From Spirochaetia bacterium (lineage in GTDB: Bacteria > Spirochaetota > Spirochaetia > Treponematales > Breznakiellaceae), in the NCBI GenBank assembly GCA_025997675.1, contig BNUX01000003.1:1-64000 (forward strand): 64,000 bases of DNA, in the 5' to 3' direction. Shown here in pieces: positions 33,765-42,959 of the stretch; within the stretch, counting starts at the first letter, position 1, and every line of letters starts with the position of its first letter. A program made the translations under genes and the position numbers. The notes under the pieces were generated by a model. That model was not told the DNA's origin. It searched no databases and was given only the letters and a program-made list of their open reading frames with translations.

Positions 33765-35783
33765 GTGATTAGGCCTCGGCAGATGAAGCAGGTTGAACTC
33801 AGCGTCCTTGACCGGGATGTTGACGGGGTGATTGGCTATCTGGGTCGCCGGGCGGTGATGCACTTCCCCAAGAAAGAGGATGCGGCGGCTCCAAAAGACG
33901 CCGCCCGGAACGGTATCCTGGAAAGCCTGGAAAAAATAAGGGCCGCCGCAGTATACCTGGGGATAGAACTCCCTAAGGAGCCCGATGAATCCAGTATCCT
34001 CCCCGGCCCCGGCGAGGCGGCGCTTACGGAGAAGCTCTGTTCCCGGATAGAACTGCTTAACCGGCGGGAAAATGAAACCCTTACGGAGAAGGGAAAGGTT
34101 CTGGATGCCCTGAATGAGGCCAATGCCTTTGCGAACCTCAACGCCCCCTTCGCGGACCTGGATCAGCTTTCCTATTTGACCCTGCGCATCGGCCGGATGG
34201 ACCCGGACCGGTTGACGGGACTGCGGAACACCCTGGGGGACCGTGCGGTGATCATTCCCTTTGGGGGCTTGGAGAAGGGGGATGATCGTATTGTTGCCGC
34301 CGCATCCCGAAAGGGGCGTTTTGCCCTGGATTCGGAACTGAAGAAACAGGGCTTTGCCCCCATCACGATCCCTGCAAACTATAAGGGGGTACCCGAAGAG
34401 GTGCTGTCGGGGCTGCAAACCCGGCTTCTGGGGATGGAGTCCCTCCTGGCGGACCTTGCGGCGGAGAAAGGTCAGGTTAAAGAGGAAGATGGTCCCGTCC
34501 TGGTGTCCTTGCACGGCAGCTTTTTGATGGCTTCTATCACCGAGGACCTCAAAAACTCTCTGGTGTCCACTAAAAGCGTCTATGTCCTTTCCGGTTGGGT
34601 TCCTGCGGACAGCCTGGGGAAACTGGTGGAGGATTTGGAGAAGCGTACCGGGGGAAGGATAGGGGTGCGGACCTTTGACCCCAACGAGATTTCCGATGTC
34701 AGGGAAGGGAAGGCCAAGGTCCCCGTATCCCTCCGCCACAGCGCCTTTGTGAGGGGCTTTGAGGGGGTGGTGTTCTCCTACGGCGCGCCCCTGTACGGGA
34801 CCATCGACCCCACACCCTTAGTGGCCTTCTTTTTTACCCTGCTCTTCGGGATCATGTTCGGCGATGTGGGCCAGGGGTTCGTACTTTTTCTGGCGGGGGT
34901 CCTCACGGGCCGCCGGGGGGTGAAGGCTCTGTCGAAGTTTAAAAACTATTCCACCCCCCTTATTGCCGTAGGCCTTACCTCCATGGTCATGGGCTTTCTC
35001 AACGGGGAACTGTTTGCCACGGAGGAACTGTTCATCGGACCCACCAGGGCCTTGACGGGGTTCCTTACCGGTCATCCGGTGGACCGCATCCTTACCCTGA
35101 TGCCCCTTGCCGAAAAGGGGGGGAGTGTAACAAAACTGTTCTACTTCTTTGGGTTTACCATTGCGGTGGGGATCATCTTCAATTCCATCGGGCTCCTGAT
35201 AAACATCCTCAATCAATTGATCCTTAAGAAATATGAGCGGGCCCTGTTCTCCAAGACCGGCGTTGCCGGGCTGCTCCTGTTTTGGTACGCCGTCTTTATT
35301 GCCATCCGCTGCCTCCTTGGGGGGCGGTTTGCCTGGTTCGACGGCATAGTCCTGGCCTTTCCGGTGTTCTGCATCTTCTTTGGCCCCGTGGTGTGGCGGG
35401 TCTTTGCGGGGGAGCGGCCGGTGCTGGAAGAGGGGCTTATGGTGTTCGTTATGGAAGGAATTGTGGAGATACTGGAAACGGTGTCCACCTATATTTCCAA
35501 CACGGTGAGTTTTCTCCGGGTGGGGGCCTTCGCCCTTTCCCATGCGGTACTTTCGTTTATCATCTTTACCCTTTCAGAAATGGTGATGGAGGCCGCCGGG
35601 AGTATCGCCGGACCCGCAGCGTTCCTCTTGGTGATGATCTTCGGGAATACCGTCATAATACTGCTTGAGGGAATGATCGTCGCCATCCAGGTGGTACGTC
35701 TTCAATATTACGAGTTCTTTAGCAAGTTTTTTACCGAGACCGGGATGGCCTTTGCTCCCTTCCGGTTTCGCAGGGAGGTTTGA
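33765..35783 (+). CDS. atpI: V-type ATPase subunit I (a)
   Basis: A 672-residue protein. Cytosolic half (1–340) with coiled-coil arms, then about seven to eight membrane helices. SFLRVGAFALSHAVL contains the conserved Arg region that works with the ring carboxylate in ion transfer, and FGIMFGDVGQGFVLFLAG is typical of the first helices. The GTG start has AGGAGG eight bases upstream. Confidence 0.92.
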   Translation: MIRPRQMKQVELSVLDRDVDGVIGYLGRRAVMHFPKKEDAAAPKDAARNGILESLEKIRAAAVYLGIELPKEPDESSILPGPGEAALTEKLCSRIELLNRRENETLTEKGKVLDALNEANAFANLNAPFADLDQLSYLTLRIGRMDPDRLTGLRNTLGDRAVIIPFGGLEKGDDRIVAAASRKGRFALDSELKKQGFAPITIPANYKGVPEEVLSGLQTRLLGMESLLADLAAEKGQVKEEDGPVLVSLHGSFLMASITEDLKNSLVSTKSVYVLSGWVPADSLGKLVEDLEKRTGGRIGVRTFDPNEISDVREGKAKVPVSLRHSAFVRGFEGVVFSYGAPLYGTIDPTPLVAFFFTLLFGIMFGDVGQGFVLFLAGVLTGRRGVKALSKFKNYSTPLIAVGLTSMVMGFLNGELFATEELFIGPTRALTGFLTGHPVDRILTLMPLAEKGGSVTKLFYFFGFTIAVGIIFNSIGLLINILNQLILKKYERALFSKTGVAGLLLFWYAVFIAIRCLLGGRFAWFDGIVLAFPVFCIFFGPVVWRVFAGERPVLEEGLMVFVMEGIVEILETVSTYISNTVSFLRVGAFALSHAVLSFIIFTLSEMVMEAAGSIAGPAAFLLVMIFGNTVIILLEGMIVAIQVVRLQYYEFFSKFFTETGMAFAPFRFRREV

Positions 35784-35785
35784 TT

Positions 35786-36094
35786 ATGAAACGCAAAATA
35801 GTATCGGCCATCGGTGTACTGTTTGCCCTGTCGGTTCCGCTCTTTGCCCAGGAAGCCGCGGCCGCTGAGGCAGCCAACAGTACTACTGCGGCATGGCGGT
35901 ATATCGCGGCGGCCCTGGCGGTGGGGATTTCCTGTATCGCCGGGGGTATCGCCGTAGGCCAGATCGGGGCGGCGGCTATGGGCGCCATGAGCGAAAACCC
36001 GGAACTTTCCGGGAAGGCATTGCCCTACGCGGGGCTTGCGGAAGGTATCTGTCTCTGGGGCTTCCTGGTAGCTTTGCTAATCATGATATTGTAA
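35786..36094 (+). CDS. atpK: V-type ATPase ring subunit K (c)
   Basis: A 102-residue proteolipid. A signal-like hydrophobic N-terminus (IVSAIGVLFALSVPLFA) precedes a single helical hairpin. Glu86 in GLAEGI is the ion-binding carboxylate and Gln59 in GGIAVGQIG is a possible second ligand. It is the short, one-hairpin form. Whether H+ or Na+ is bound cannot be settled from sequence alone. GGGAGG upstream supports the ATG at 35786. Confidence 0.9.
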   Translation: MKRKIVSAIGVLFALSVPLFAQEAAAAEAANSTTAAWRYIAAALAVGISCIAGGIAVGQIGAAAMGAMSENPELSGKALPYAGLAEGICLWGFLVALLIMIL

Positions 36095-36441
36095 TGGACT
36101 ATTACTTTATCGGGGATGCCGAGCTGGTTACCGCATTCCGTTTTATCGGCATAGACGGGACCGCGGCATCCAATGCTGCAGGCGCCCGGGCCGCTTTTTT
36201 GCGGATAACCCGGGGCTGGGACGAAACCGCCGGGATGGTGCTGCCCGGGGCAAGTGCCAATGGCTGCCGGGTACTGATCCTTACCGAGGAGGCTGCGGAC
36301 TGGCTGGGGGAGGAACTTACCCAATGGCAGCTTTCCGGTGAGTATCCCCTGGTAGTGGAGATTCCCGGCATCCAGGGGCGTCAAGGCGGCCGTAAAACCC
36401 TGGTAGACTCCATTAGGGAAGCCGTGGGGGTACACGTATAA
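36094..36441 (+). CDS. atpF: V-type ATPase subunit F
   Basis: A 115-residue Rossmann-like rotor subunit: DYYFIGDAELVTAFRFIGIDG at the N-terminus, CRVLILTEEAADWLG in the middle and PLVVEIPG near the end. It overlaps the atpK stop by one base (TAATG) and atpE by one base. Confidence 0.88.
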   Translation: MDYYFIGDAELVTAFRFIGIDGTAASNAAGARAAFLRITRGWDETAGMVLPGASANGCRVLILTEEAADWLGEELTQWQLSGEYPLVVEIPGIQGRQGGRKTLVDSIREAVGVHV

Positions 36442-37070
36442 TGGAAGAACTGCTATCGACCGATGTGTTGGATAAAGAGATTCTCGAGGATGCCCGGAAA
36501 AAGGCCCGGCGTATCCTGAAAGCAGCGGAGGACGCCCTTGCCGCCTCCGCCGCCGCTTGGGAAGAGCGCCTTGCAAAGGATACCGGGGAACTGAAACGGA
36601 GCTTCAGAGGCCGGACTCTAAAGACCCGGGAAGAACTTATGGCCCGGCTTCCCCTGGATAAGCGGCGGACCTATTCGGAAAAGGTGGAGGCCCACCTGTT
36701 TACCGCTATGCGGGATTATCTGCTTTCCTTATCACGGGAGAAACTCCTTGCCCTGCTGGAAAAGGAACTCCGGCGCTGTGCCGAAGGGCTTCCGGAAGCT
36801 GCTCCCCTCTTAGTGGGGTGCCGGGGCCTTGCGGAGGAGGAACTTAAAACCCTGGTGGACAAAGCGCTTCCGGGAATAAGCTGGACGGTACAAACGGCGA
36901 TGGACTTCCACAAACTGCCCGGCAGTTTCCCGGCCATTATCGTGGAAACACCGGCGGTACGGCTCACCGCCTCGGTGGATGCCCTGGCGGCTGCGTTGCT
37001 GGATGATAGCCGGGCGGAACTGGTAGAGGCCTTGCTGGGGCCGGCGGTCTTGGAAGGAGGCGGGCAATGA
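36441..37070 (+). CDS. atpE: V-type ATPase subunit E
   Basis: A 209-residue stalk subunit. A long charged N-terminal helix ([22 protein letters not shown]) is followed by a globular C-terminal domain. It pairs with G/H to form the peripheral stalk. Its stop overlaps the atpA start (ATGATGA). Confidence 0.82.
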   Translation: MEELLSTDVLDKEILEDARKKARRILKAAEDALAASAAAWEERLAKDTGELKRSFRGRTLKTREELMARLPLDKRRTYSEKVEAHLFTAMRDYLLSLSREKLLALLEKELRRCAEGLPEAAPLLVGCRGLAEEELKTLVDKALPGISWTVQTAMDFHKLPGSFPAIIVETPAVRLTASVDALAAALLDDSRAELVEALLGPAVLEGGGQ

Positions 37071-38884
37071 TGACCATTAATGGAAAGGTCCGGCGTATCT
37101 CCGGGCCCATAGTGCGCGCCTCCGGTCTCGATGGGGCGGGGCTTTTCGACCTGGTAGAGGTGGGGGAGAGGCGGATCATCGGGGAGATCCTGCGGCTTGA
37201 GCGGGATGAGGCGGTGATCCAGGTCTATGAGGATGATACGGGGCTCCGGATAGGCGCCGGGGCGTCTTCTACCGGCAGGCCCCTGTCGGTGCTTCTGGGG
37301 CCGGGGCTTATCGGTACTATCTATGACGGGATACAGCGGCCCCTGGAGGCCCTTTTTAAACAGAGCGGCGCCTTCATGGAAAGCGGCGCACGGAGTGAGC
37401 CCCTGGATACCGCTAAACTATGGCCCTTTATCCCCGATCCCGCCCTGGCCGCGAAGATTGCCGCCGGGGAAAAGCCTGTCCCGGTTCCGGGGCTGGTCCT
37501 GGGAACGGTGCAGGAAACTCCGAGTATCCTGTGTAAAATCATGGTTCCGCCGGGTATACACGGGGAGGCCCTTACGGAACTGGCCGGCGCCGGGGACTAC
37601 AACTGCAATGCCGTTATCGGCCGGACGGACCACGGGGAGGAAATCACCCTGGCCCAGTGGTGGCCGGTGCGGATTCCCCGGCCCAGCGCGAAACGGCTGC
37701 CCCAGGACCGGCCCCTGGTTACCGGCCAGCGGGTTATCGATGTGTTTTTCCCCCTCTCCAAGGGCGGCACCGCCGCCATACCCGGCGGCTTCGGCACCGG
37801 CAAGACCATGACCCAGCACGCCATCGCCAAGTGGTGCGACGCGGAGGTGATCATCTACATCGGCTGCGGGGAGCGGGGTAACGAGATGACCGATGTGCTC
37901 ACCGAATTCCCCCACTTAACCGACCCCCGGAGTGGCCGTTCCCTGATGGAGCGGACCATCCTCATCGCCAATACCTCCAACATGCCCGTGGCTGCCCGTG
38001 AGGTTTCCATCTACACCGGGGTTACCCTGGCGGAGTTTTACCGGGACATGGGCTACCATGTGGCTATCATGGCGGATTCCACCAGCCGCTGGGCGGAAGC
38101 TTTGCGGGAGCTTTCGGGGCGCATGGAGGAAATGCCCGCCGAGGAGGGCTTTCCCGCCTATCTCCCCACCAGGCTTGCGGAGTTCTACGAGCGGGCGGGG
38201 CGGGTAGAGACCCTTTCCGGCGTGGAGGGATCGGTCTCCATCATCGGCGCCGTATCCCCGCCGGGGGGTGACTTTTCCGAGCCCGTGACCCAGCATACCA
38301 AGCGCTTTATCCGGTGTTTCTGGGCCCTGGACCGGGACCTGGCCAATGCCCGGCATTACCCGGCCATCAGTTGGATAGAAAGCTACTCCGAATACGCCGA
38401 GGAGGTGGGGCCCTGGTGGGAAAAGGTGAACCCCCTCTGGGCAACATTGCGCCGGGAAGCGCTGGATTTATTGAAGAAGGAACAGCGGCTTTCAGAAATA
38501 GTGCGGCTCATCGGCCCGGACGCATTGCCGGACGATCAGCGGCTGGTCCTCCTTACGGCGGAGATTATCAAGGACGGGTTTCTCCAGCAGAATTCCTTTG
38601 ACGAGGTGGATATGTACTGCATCCCCGCCAAACAGGTGCGGCTCCTGGAACTTATCATGGCCTTCTATGAAAAAGCCCAGGTCTGTATCAAACTGGGGGC
38701 GCCATTGATTAAGATTAGCTCCCTCTCAGGCATGGACAGCCCCGAACCGATACGGGGACGGCTTTCCCGGCTGAAGGGGGATGTGAAAAACGAGGACGGC
38801 GGCAAGCTGGCGGATTTTGAACATGAAATGAGGAGCGCCCTGGAAAACCTGGAACGGAGCTATCGTACGAAGGAGACCTTATGA
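37067..38884 (+). CDS. atpA: V-type ATPase catalytic subunit A
   Basis: A 605-residue catalytic subunit with P-loop GGFGTGKT (residues ~243–250), the V-ATPase-specific non-homologous region (~100–200) and the motifs GCGERGNEM and [13 protein letters not shown]. It hydrolyses or makes ATP in the A3B3 head. It overlaps atpB by four bases. Confidence 0.96.
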   Translation: MMTINGKVRRISGPIVRASGLDGAGLFDLVEVGERRIIGEILRLERDEAVIQVYEDDTGLRIGAGASSTGRPLSVLLGPGLIGTIYDGIQRPLEALFKQSGAFMESGARSEPLDTAKLWPFIPDPALAAKIAAGEKPVPVPGLVLGTVQETPSILCKIMVPPGIHGEALTELAGAGDYNCNAVIGRTDHGEEITLAQWWPVRIPRPSAKRLPQDRPLVTGQRVIDVFFPLSKGGTAAIPGGFGTGKTMTQHAIAKWCDAEVIIYIGCGERGNEMTDVLTEFPHLTDPRSGRSLMERTILIANTSNMPVAAREVSIYTGVTLAEFYRDMGYHVAIMADSTSRWAEALRELSGRMEEMPAEEGFPAYLPTRLAEFYERAGRVETLSGVEGSVSIIGAVSPPGGDFSEPVTQHTKRFIRCFWALDRDLANARHYPAISWIESYSEYAEEVGPWWEKVNPLWATLRREALDLLKKEQRLSEIVRLIGPDALPDDQRLVLLTAEIIKDGFLQQNSFDEVDMYCIPAKQVRLLELIMAFYEKAQVCIKLGAPLIKISSLSGMDSPEPIRGRLSRLKGDVKNEDGGKLADFEHEMRSALENLERSYRTKETL

Positions 38885-40320
38885 GGGGTGTTGAATACCG
38901 CGGGCTTACCCGGATAGAAGGTCCTGTGGTGATAACCGAACGGAGCCGCAACGTGGGCTTCAACGAGGTGGTGGCGGTCTATGACCGTGACGAGGGCCGC
39001 CGCCTGGGCCGTGTGGTGGATATGAGCGAGGACTGGACGGCGATCCAGATCTTCGGCAGCAACACCGGGCTTTCTGCGGCGGACTCCCGGGTGGAATTCC
39101 TGGGGAAGCCTATGGAACTGCGGGTGGGTCCGGGGCTTCTGGGCCGCATCTTCAACGGCCTGGGTGAACCCATCGACGGCTACGGAAACATCTTTTCCTC
39201 CACCTGCCTGGACGTGAACGGCCTCCCCATCAACCCCTACGCCCGGACCTATCCCCGGGACTTTATCCAGACCGGCATTTCCTCCATCGACGGCATGAAC
39301 ACCCTGATCCGGGGACAAAAGCTGCCTATCTTCTCCGGCAACGGCCTCCCCCATAACAAACTGGCCGCACAAATAGTGCGTCAGGCAAAGATACTGAACC
39401 TCGATGGTAAAGGTGAGCCGGAACCCTTCGTGGTGGTCTTCTGCGCTATGGGTGTCAAGTACGATGTGGCCCGGTTCTTCCTGGACGACTTTGAGCGCAC
39501 CGGGGTCCTGGCAAACGTGGTAGTATTCCTGTCCTTGGCGGACGCCCCCTCCCTGGAACGCCTGGTGGCCCCCCGCTGCGCCCTGACTGCCGCGGAATAC
39601 CTGGCCTATGACCGGAACATGCACGTCCTCGTGGTAATGACCGACATGACCAACTACTGCGAGGCCCTCCGTGAAGTAAGCTCCATCCGTGGTGAAGTCC
39701 CCAGCCGCAAGGGCTATCCGGGCTACCTCTACTCCGACCTGGCGAGCCTCTACGAGCGGGCGGGAAAGATAAACGGCTCCTCGGGCTCTATCACGCAAAT
39801 CCCCATCCTCACCATGCCCAACGACGATATTAGCCACCCCATTCCGGACCTTTCGGGGTACATCACCGAAGGGCAGATCGTGCTGGACCGGGAACTGACC
39901 CAACGGGGGGTCTATCCCCCGGTGGCGGGCCTCCCGAGCCTTTCCCGGCTCATGAAGGACGGCATCGGAGACGGCATGACCCGGGAGGACCACAAGGATG
40001 TGTCCAGCCAGCTCTTTGCGGCATATTCAAAGGTCAAGCAGATTCGGAACCTTTCATCGATCATCGGCGAGGAGGAACTTTCCGAGGCGGATAAACGCTA
40101 CCTGCAATTCGGCGACCGGCTTGAACAGGACTTTCTAACCCAGGGGGAGTTCGAGGACCGCAGCATAGACCAGACCCTGGACCTGGGCTGGAAGGTGTTG
40201 GCCAACCTGCCCCGGGAGGATTTACTGCGGATTAAGAAGGAATATATTGAGAAGTATATGGAGCCCCTCCGCGCCGGGAAAGCCCCTGCCCCCCAGGGAT
40301 GGGGGGATGGTATTGACTAA
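38881..40320 (+). CDS. atpB: V-type ATPase subunit B
   Basis: A 479-residue non-catalytic head subunit without a Walker A site, as is normal. Conserved segments include [35 protein letters not shown] and GRAGKI-like [17 protein letters not shown]. In most spirochaetal and archaeal operons subunit D follows B. Here a short duplicated fragment of this gene's own 3' end follows instead. Confidence 0.95.
   Translation: MRGVEYRGLTRIEGPVVITERSRNVGFNEVVAVYDRDEGRRLGRVVDMSEDWTAIQIFGSNTGLSAADSRVEFLGKPMELRVGPGLLGRIFNGLGEPIDGYGNIFSSTCLDVNGLPINPYARTYPRDFIQTGISSIDGMNTLIRGQKLPIFSGNGLPHNKLAAQIVRQAKILNLDGKGEPEPFVVVFCAMGVKYDVARFFLDDFERTGVLANVVVFLSLADAPSLERLVAPRCALTAAEYLAYDRNMHVLVVMTDMTNYCEALREVSSIRGEVPSRKGYPGYLYSDLASLYERAGKINGSSGSITQIPILTMPNDDISHPIPDLSGYITEGQIVLDRELTQRGVYPPVAGLPSLSRLMKDGIGDGMTREDHKDVSSQLFAAYSKVKQIRNLSSIIGEEELSEADKRYLQFGDRLEQDFLTQGEFEDRSIDQTLDLGWKVLANLPREDLLRIKKEYIEKYMEPLRAGKAPAPQGWGDGID
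40207..40244. repeat. Source copy of duplicated atpB 3' segment
   Basis: This 38-bp segment near the atpB 3' end (coding [12 protein letters not shown]) recurs at 40322–40359 with 34 of 38 bases identical. Confidence 0.85.
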
Positions 40321-40321
40321 T

Positions 40322-40359
40322 CTGCTGCGGGAGGATTTACTACGGGTTAAGAAGGAATA
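40322..40359. repeat. Duplicated atpB 3' fragment
   Basis: Near-copy of 40207–40244, immediately after the atpB stop; read in frame it gives LLREDLLRVKKE and then a stop. It also supplies part of the AGGAGG ribosome binding site of the next gene. It looks like a recombination scar. Confidence 0.8.
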
Positions 40360-40371
40360 GGAGGATTTTTT

Positions 40372-40767
40372 ATGAAAAGTAAGAAGCTTTTAGTGGTATT
40401 GTTTGGCATGATGTTGGTCTTTGGCATGGTGGCTATCGGATGTGATAATAATTCTGAGCCGACTTATTGTATTGAAACTACTTGGATTTCCGAGGCTGAT
40501 ATTCTTACATTTCTGAGAAGTGTGGATCCTAAATATCTTGATCCGAATTATGTCCAAACTTTTCAAGAAACTTTGAAGGTCAGAGAAGACCTTATGAAGT
40601 TTTCTGTAGAAGATTCTGAGCGCTATACCGGCGTTACTGAAGCTAAATTAATAGAAATACTTGATTTACCTCCATCGAAATATGCCCTGGGAAAAAAAGA
40701 ACTTGACCAAACTGGAAATCTTTTAGTTATCTATTCAGATGCGTGGTTTTATATTGAAGAGGAATAG
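40372..40767 (+). CDS. Small lipoprotein of unknown function
   Basis: A 131-residue protein with signal peptide (MKSKKLLVVLFGMMLVFG) and lipobox AIGC. The mature part is acidic and aromatic (ETTWISEADILTFLRS, IYSDAWFYIEE). The gene is clearly more A/T-rich than the V-ATPase genes upstream and ispE downstream. It sits where atpD would be expected, between the atpB duplication and array C, so it is probably an insertion. Confidence 0.65.
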   Translation: MKSKKLLVVLFGMMLVFGMVAIGCDNNSEPTYCIETTWISEADILTFLRSVDPKYLDPNYVQTFQETLKVREDLMKFSVEDSERYTGVTEAKLIEILDLPPSKYALGKKELDQTGNLLVIYSDAWFYIEEE

Positions 40768-40793
40768 CGGCCTGTCTACACCGGTAGACGCCA

Positions 40794-40881
40794 CGCCTAG
40801 CTAGGCGCAGACCTTCGCCTAGCTAGGCGCAGACCTTCGCCTAGCTAAGCGCAGACCTTAGCCTAGCTAGGCGGAGACCCT
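40794..40881. repeat. Tandem array C, 22-bp units with perfect palindrome
   Basis: Four direct repeats of 22 bp (starts 40794, 40816, 40838, 40860). Units 1 and 2 contain the perfect 14-bp palindrome CGCCTAGCTAGGCG; unit 3 has one arm changed (CTAAGCG), and unit 4 changes the first base. A further inverted repeat GTCTACACCGGTAGAC lies just before. The CTAGCTAG core is shared with array D at 52.8 kb. Confidence 0.9.
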
Positions 40882-40902
40882 CGGTCTGTCCCTCAGGGCT
40901 TC

Positions 40903-40929
40903 TTTACAAAGTTCCGCCTTTTGTATACA
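40903..40929 (+). promoter_or_regulatory. Candidate promoter of ispE
   Basis: TTTACA (40903–40908), 15-bp spacer, TATACA (40924–40929). The ATG is 13 bases downstream and has no ribosome binding site. Confidence 0.4.
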
Positions 40930-40942
40930 CTCCTCTTACCCT

Positions 40943-41872
40943 ATGCGGAACGTCCTGAGCATTGAAGCTCCCTGTAAGATAAACCTGCACCTACGGGTAA
41001 AGGGCCGGCGTACCGACGGGTTTCACGATTTGAAGAGCATCTTCCTGGCCCTGGCCTTTGGGGATACCCTCCATTTCGAGTGCGGAGAGGCCGGCGCAGG
41101 GGATGAGTTCCTTGTGGAAGGCCGGGAGGAATTGCCCCGGAGGGACAACATCGTCCTTAAGGCGGTGAACCTTTTCAGGGCAAGGACCGGGTTTGATGCC
41201 CCCCTCCGGATACGCCTGGAAAAACGTATCCCCCTGGGCGCAGGGCTTGGGGGCGGGTCCTCCGATGCCGCGTCAACCCTGCTGGCCCTGAATGCGCTTA
41301 TGGGACGGATGGGACATCCGCTGTCAATCGGCGGCGAAGCGCTTCGGCAGATGGCTCTGGAACTGGGCAGCGATGTGCCCTTCTTTCTGGGCGCATCAGG
41401 CGCGGCCTATGTGACCGGCCGCGGGGAGCATATACGGCCCATTCCGGGGCCGCCGGATTGTGCGGTGCTGCTGGTAAAACCCGGGTTTTCCCGTAATACC
41501 GCCGGGGCCTTCGGGCTCTTGGACGCCCACCGGCTTGATGCAGGCGGAAGCGGTAACCGGGCTGAGCTTTCAGAGCAGGCCCTGGTTGAGGCCCTGAAAG
41601 GCCCCCCTGCTCTTTGGCCCTATGGGAATGACTTCCTGGAGGTCTTTTTGGCACAGGGGGAGAATGCGGAACGGGATGCGTACCGGGCTATCCTGGGGGG
41701 CTTAGCGGAAGCGGGGGCGGATTTTTGTGGTCTTACCGGGTCGGGATCGGCCTGTTTTGGGATATTTGCGGGAGGAGGAGGCGGACCGGTAGGTCCGGTG
41801 CTATTAAAGCCGGAAGTTTTCACTCTTTTAACCTTTCCCCTTGCGCGTTTGGGTAATGCGGTATTAAAATAG
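40943..41872 (+). CDS. ispE: 4-diphosphocytidyl-2-C-methyl-D-erythritol kinase
   Basis: A 309-residue GHMP kinase. APCKINLHLRVKGRR at the N-terminus is the substrate motif, PLGAGLGGGSSDAAS (residues ~93–107) the ATP-binding motif, and GLTGSGSACFGIF the third GHMP motif. It phosphorylates CDP-ME in the non-mevalonate isoprenoid pathway. The start has no ribosome binding site. Confidence 0.93.
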   Translation: MRNVLSIEAPCKINLHLRVKGRRTDGFHDLKSIFLALAFGDTLHFECGEAGAGDEFLVEGREELPRRDNIVLKAVNLFRARTGFDAPLRIRLEKRIPLGAGLGGGSSDAASTLLALNALMGRMGHPLSIGGEALRQMALELGSDVPFFLGASGAAYVTGRGEHIRPIPGPPDCAVLLVKPGFSRNTAGAFGLLDAHRLDAGGSGNRAELSEQALVEALKGPPALWPYGNDFLEVFLAQGENAERDAYRAILGGLAEAGADFCGLTGSGSACFGIFAGGGGGPVGPVLLKPEVFTLLTFPLARLGNAVLK

Positions 41873-41913
41873 ATACTGGTGAATAAACCTGGACCAATAA
41901 AAGGAGAGACGCC

Positions 41914-42195
41914 ATGGAGATTACCGATATCAGGGTCCGCAAGGTAGCTGGAGAGGGAAAACTAAAGGCTTATGTGACGGTTACATTTGATGACTGTTTT
42001 GTCGTCCACAATGTAAAGATCATCGAAGGGAAGAGCGGCGTGTTTATCGCCATGCCGAGCCGGAAAACGAGGGTAGGAGAGTACAAGGATGTTGCCCATC
42101 CTATCCACCCGGAGTTCCGGGCGGAGCTACAGCAGAAAATCCTGGACCGCTACGATTCCGGCAATGTCCAGGATGATCCCACTGTAGAAATTTAG
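41914..42195 (+). CDS. spoVG: SpoVG family regulator
   Basis: A 93-residue protein with the whole SpoVG core: MEITDIRVRKV, GKLKAYVTVTFDDCFVVHNVK (in two parts) and FIAMPSRKTRVGEYKDVAHPI. SpoVG binds DNA and RNA and regulates gene expression in Borrelia and firmicutes. AAAGGAGAG is a strong ribosome binding site. It precedes rplY/ctc, the same order as spoVG–ctc in Bacillus. Confidence 0.95.
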   Translation: MEITDIRVRKVAGEGKLKAYVTVTFDDCFVVHNVKIIEGKSGVFIAMPSRKTRVGEYKDVAHPIHPEFRAELQQKILDRYDSGNVQDDPTVEI

Positions 42196-42202
42196 GTGTT
42201 AT

Positions 42203-42274
42203 TGGGACGTAGGCAAGTGGTAAGCCACCGGGTTTTGGCTCCGGCATGCACAGGTTCGACCCCTGTCGTCCCAG
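42203..42274 (+). tRNA. tRNA-Gln (anticodon TTG)
   Basis: A 72-nt cloverleaf: acceptor TGGGACG/CGTCCCA, anticodon stem CCGGG/TCCGG with loop TTTTGGC (anticodon TTG), T arm ACAGG/CCTGT with loop TTCGACC, discriminator G. CCA is not encoded. It lies between spoVG and rplY with short gaps and is probably processed from their shared transcript. Confidence 0.92.
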
Positions 42275-42290
42275 AGAAGAGGAGTTTAAC

Positions 42291-42950
42291 ATGAGTAACG
42301 TTGTTTTTGCCGCCAAAAACCGGGCGGATGCGGGGTCCAAGGGAGCCCGCCGGTTAAGGAAGGAGGGACGTATTCCCGCAGTGGTGTACGGGCGCTCCGG
42401 CACGGCCCTGTCCATAGATATGGACGCCCTGGAATTTATCAACAGTGCCAAGGGTATTTCCGAAAGTACCATCGTCACCATCAATGTCGATGGGATCACC
42501 CATCAGGCCTTTGTAAAGGATACCCAGCGGAATATCACCAACGGACAGGTCCTCCACGTAGACTTCTACGAGGTCGAAGCAGGGGTAATCCTCCGGGCCA
42601 AAGTTTCGGTCCACGTCCACGGGAATCCCGTTGGGGTCCGGGAAGGGGGCATCCTGGAAGCGCCCCTCCACGACATTGAAGTGGAATGCCTGCCCAAGGA
42701 CCTCCCCGAGCGGCTTGATGTGGATATCGCGGAACTCAAGGTGAACCAGTCCATCCACGTCCGGGATCTTAAGCTTGGCGATGGGGTACGGCTCATTTCC
42801 AACCCCGATCAGGTAGTAGCCCTGGTGAAATTCGCCAAAGCGGAAGTTGAAGTCGCCGCGGAAACTGAAGCCGCCGCCGCTGAACCCGCAGAAGCAGCCA
42901 AGGATGGCAAAGAACCTGCTAAGGAACCCGCCAAGGACGCTAAAGCCTAA
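42291..42950 (+). CDS. rplY: Ribosomal protein L25/general stress protein Ctc
   Basis: A 219-residue long-form L25 (Ctc). The N-terminal domain (RADAGSKGARRLRKEGRIPAV in parts, VVYGR) binds 5S rRNA, and the C-terminal beta domain (DVDIAELKVNQSIHVRDL) is followed by an Ala/Glu/Lys-rich tail (~185–219). GGAG seven bases upstream supports the ATG at 42291. Confidence 0.92.
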   Translation: MSNVVFAAKNRADAGSKGARRLRKEGRIPAVVYGRSGTALSIDMDALEFINSAKGISESTIVTINVDGITHQAFVKDTQRNITNGQVLHVDFYEVEAGVILRAKVSVHVHGNPVGVREGGILEAPLHDIEVECLPKDLPERLDVDIAELKVNQSIHVRDLKLGDGVRLISNPDQVVALVKFAKAEVEVAAETEAAAAEPAEAAKDGKEPAKEPAKDAKA

Positions 42951-42959
42951 CAGGGCTCA

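Noticed and set aside
40321..40371. Small gene after atpB (remnant of atpD)
   Set aside because: The sequence is a near-copy of atpB's own 3' end, not of atpD, so it is reported as a duplication.
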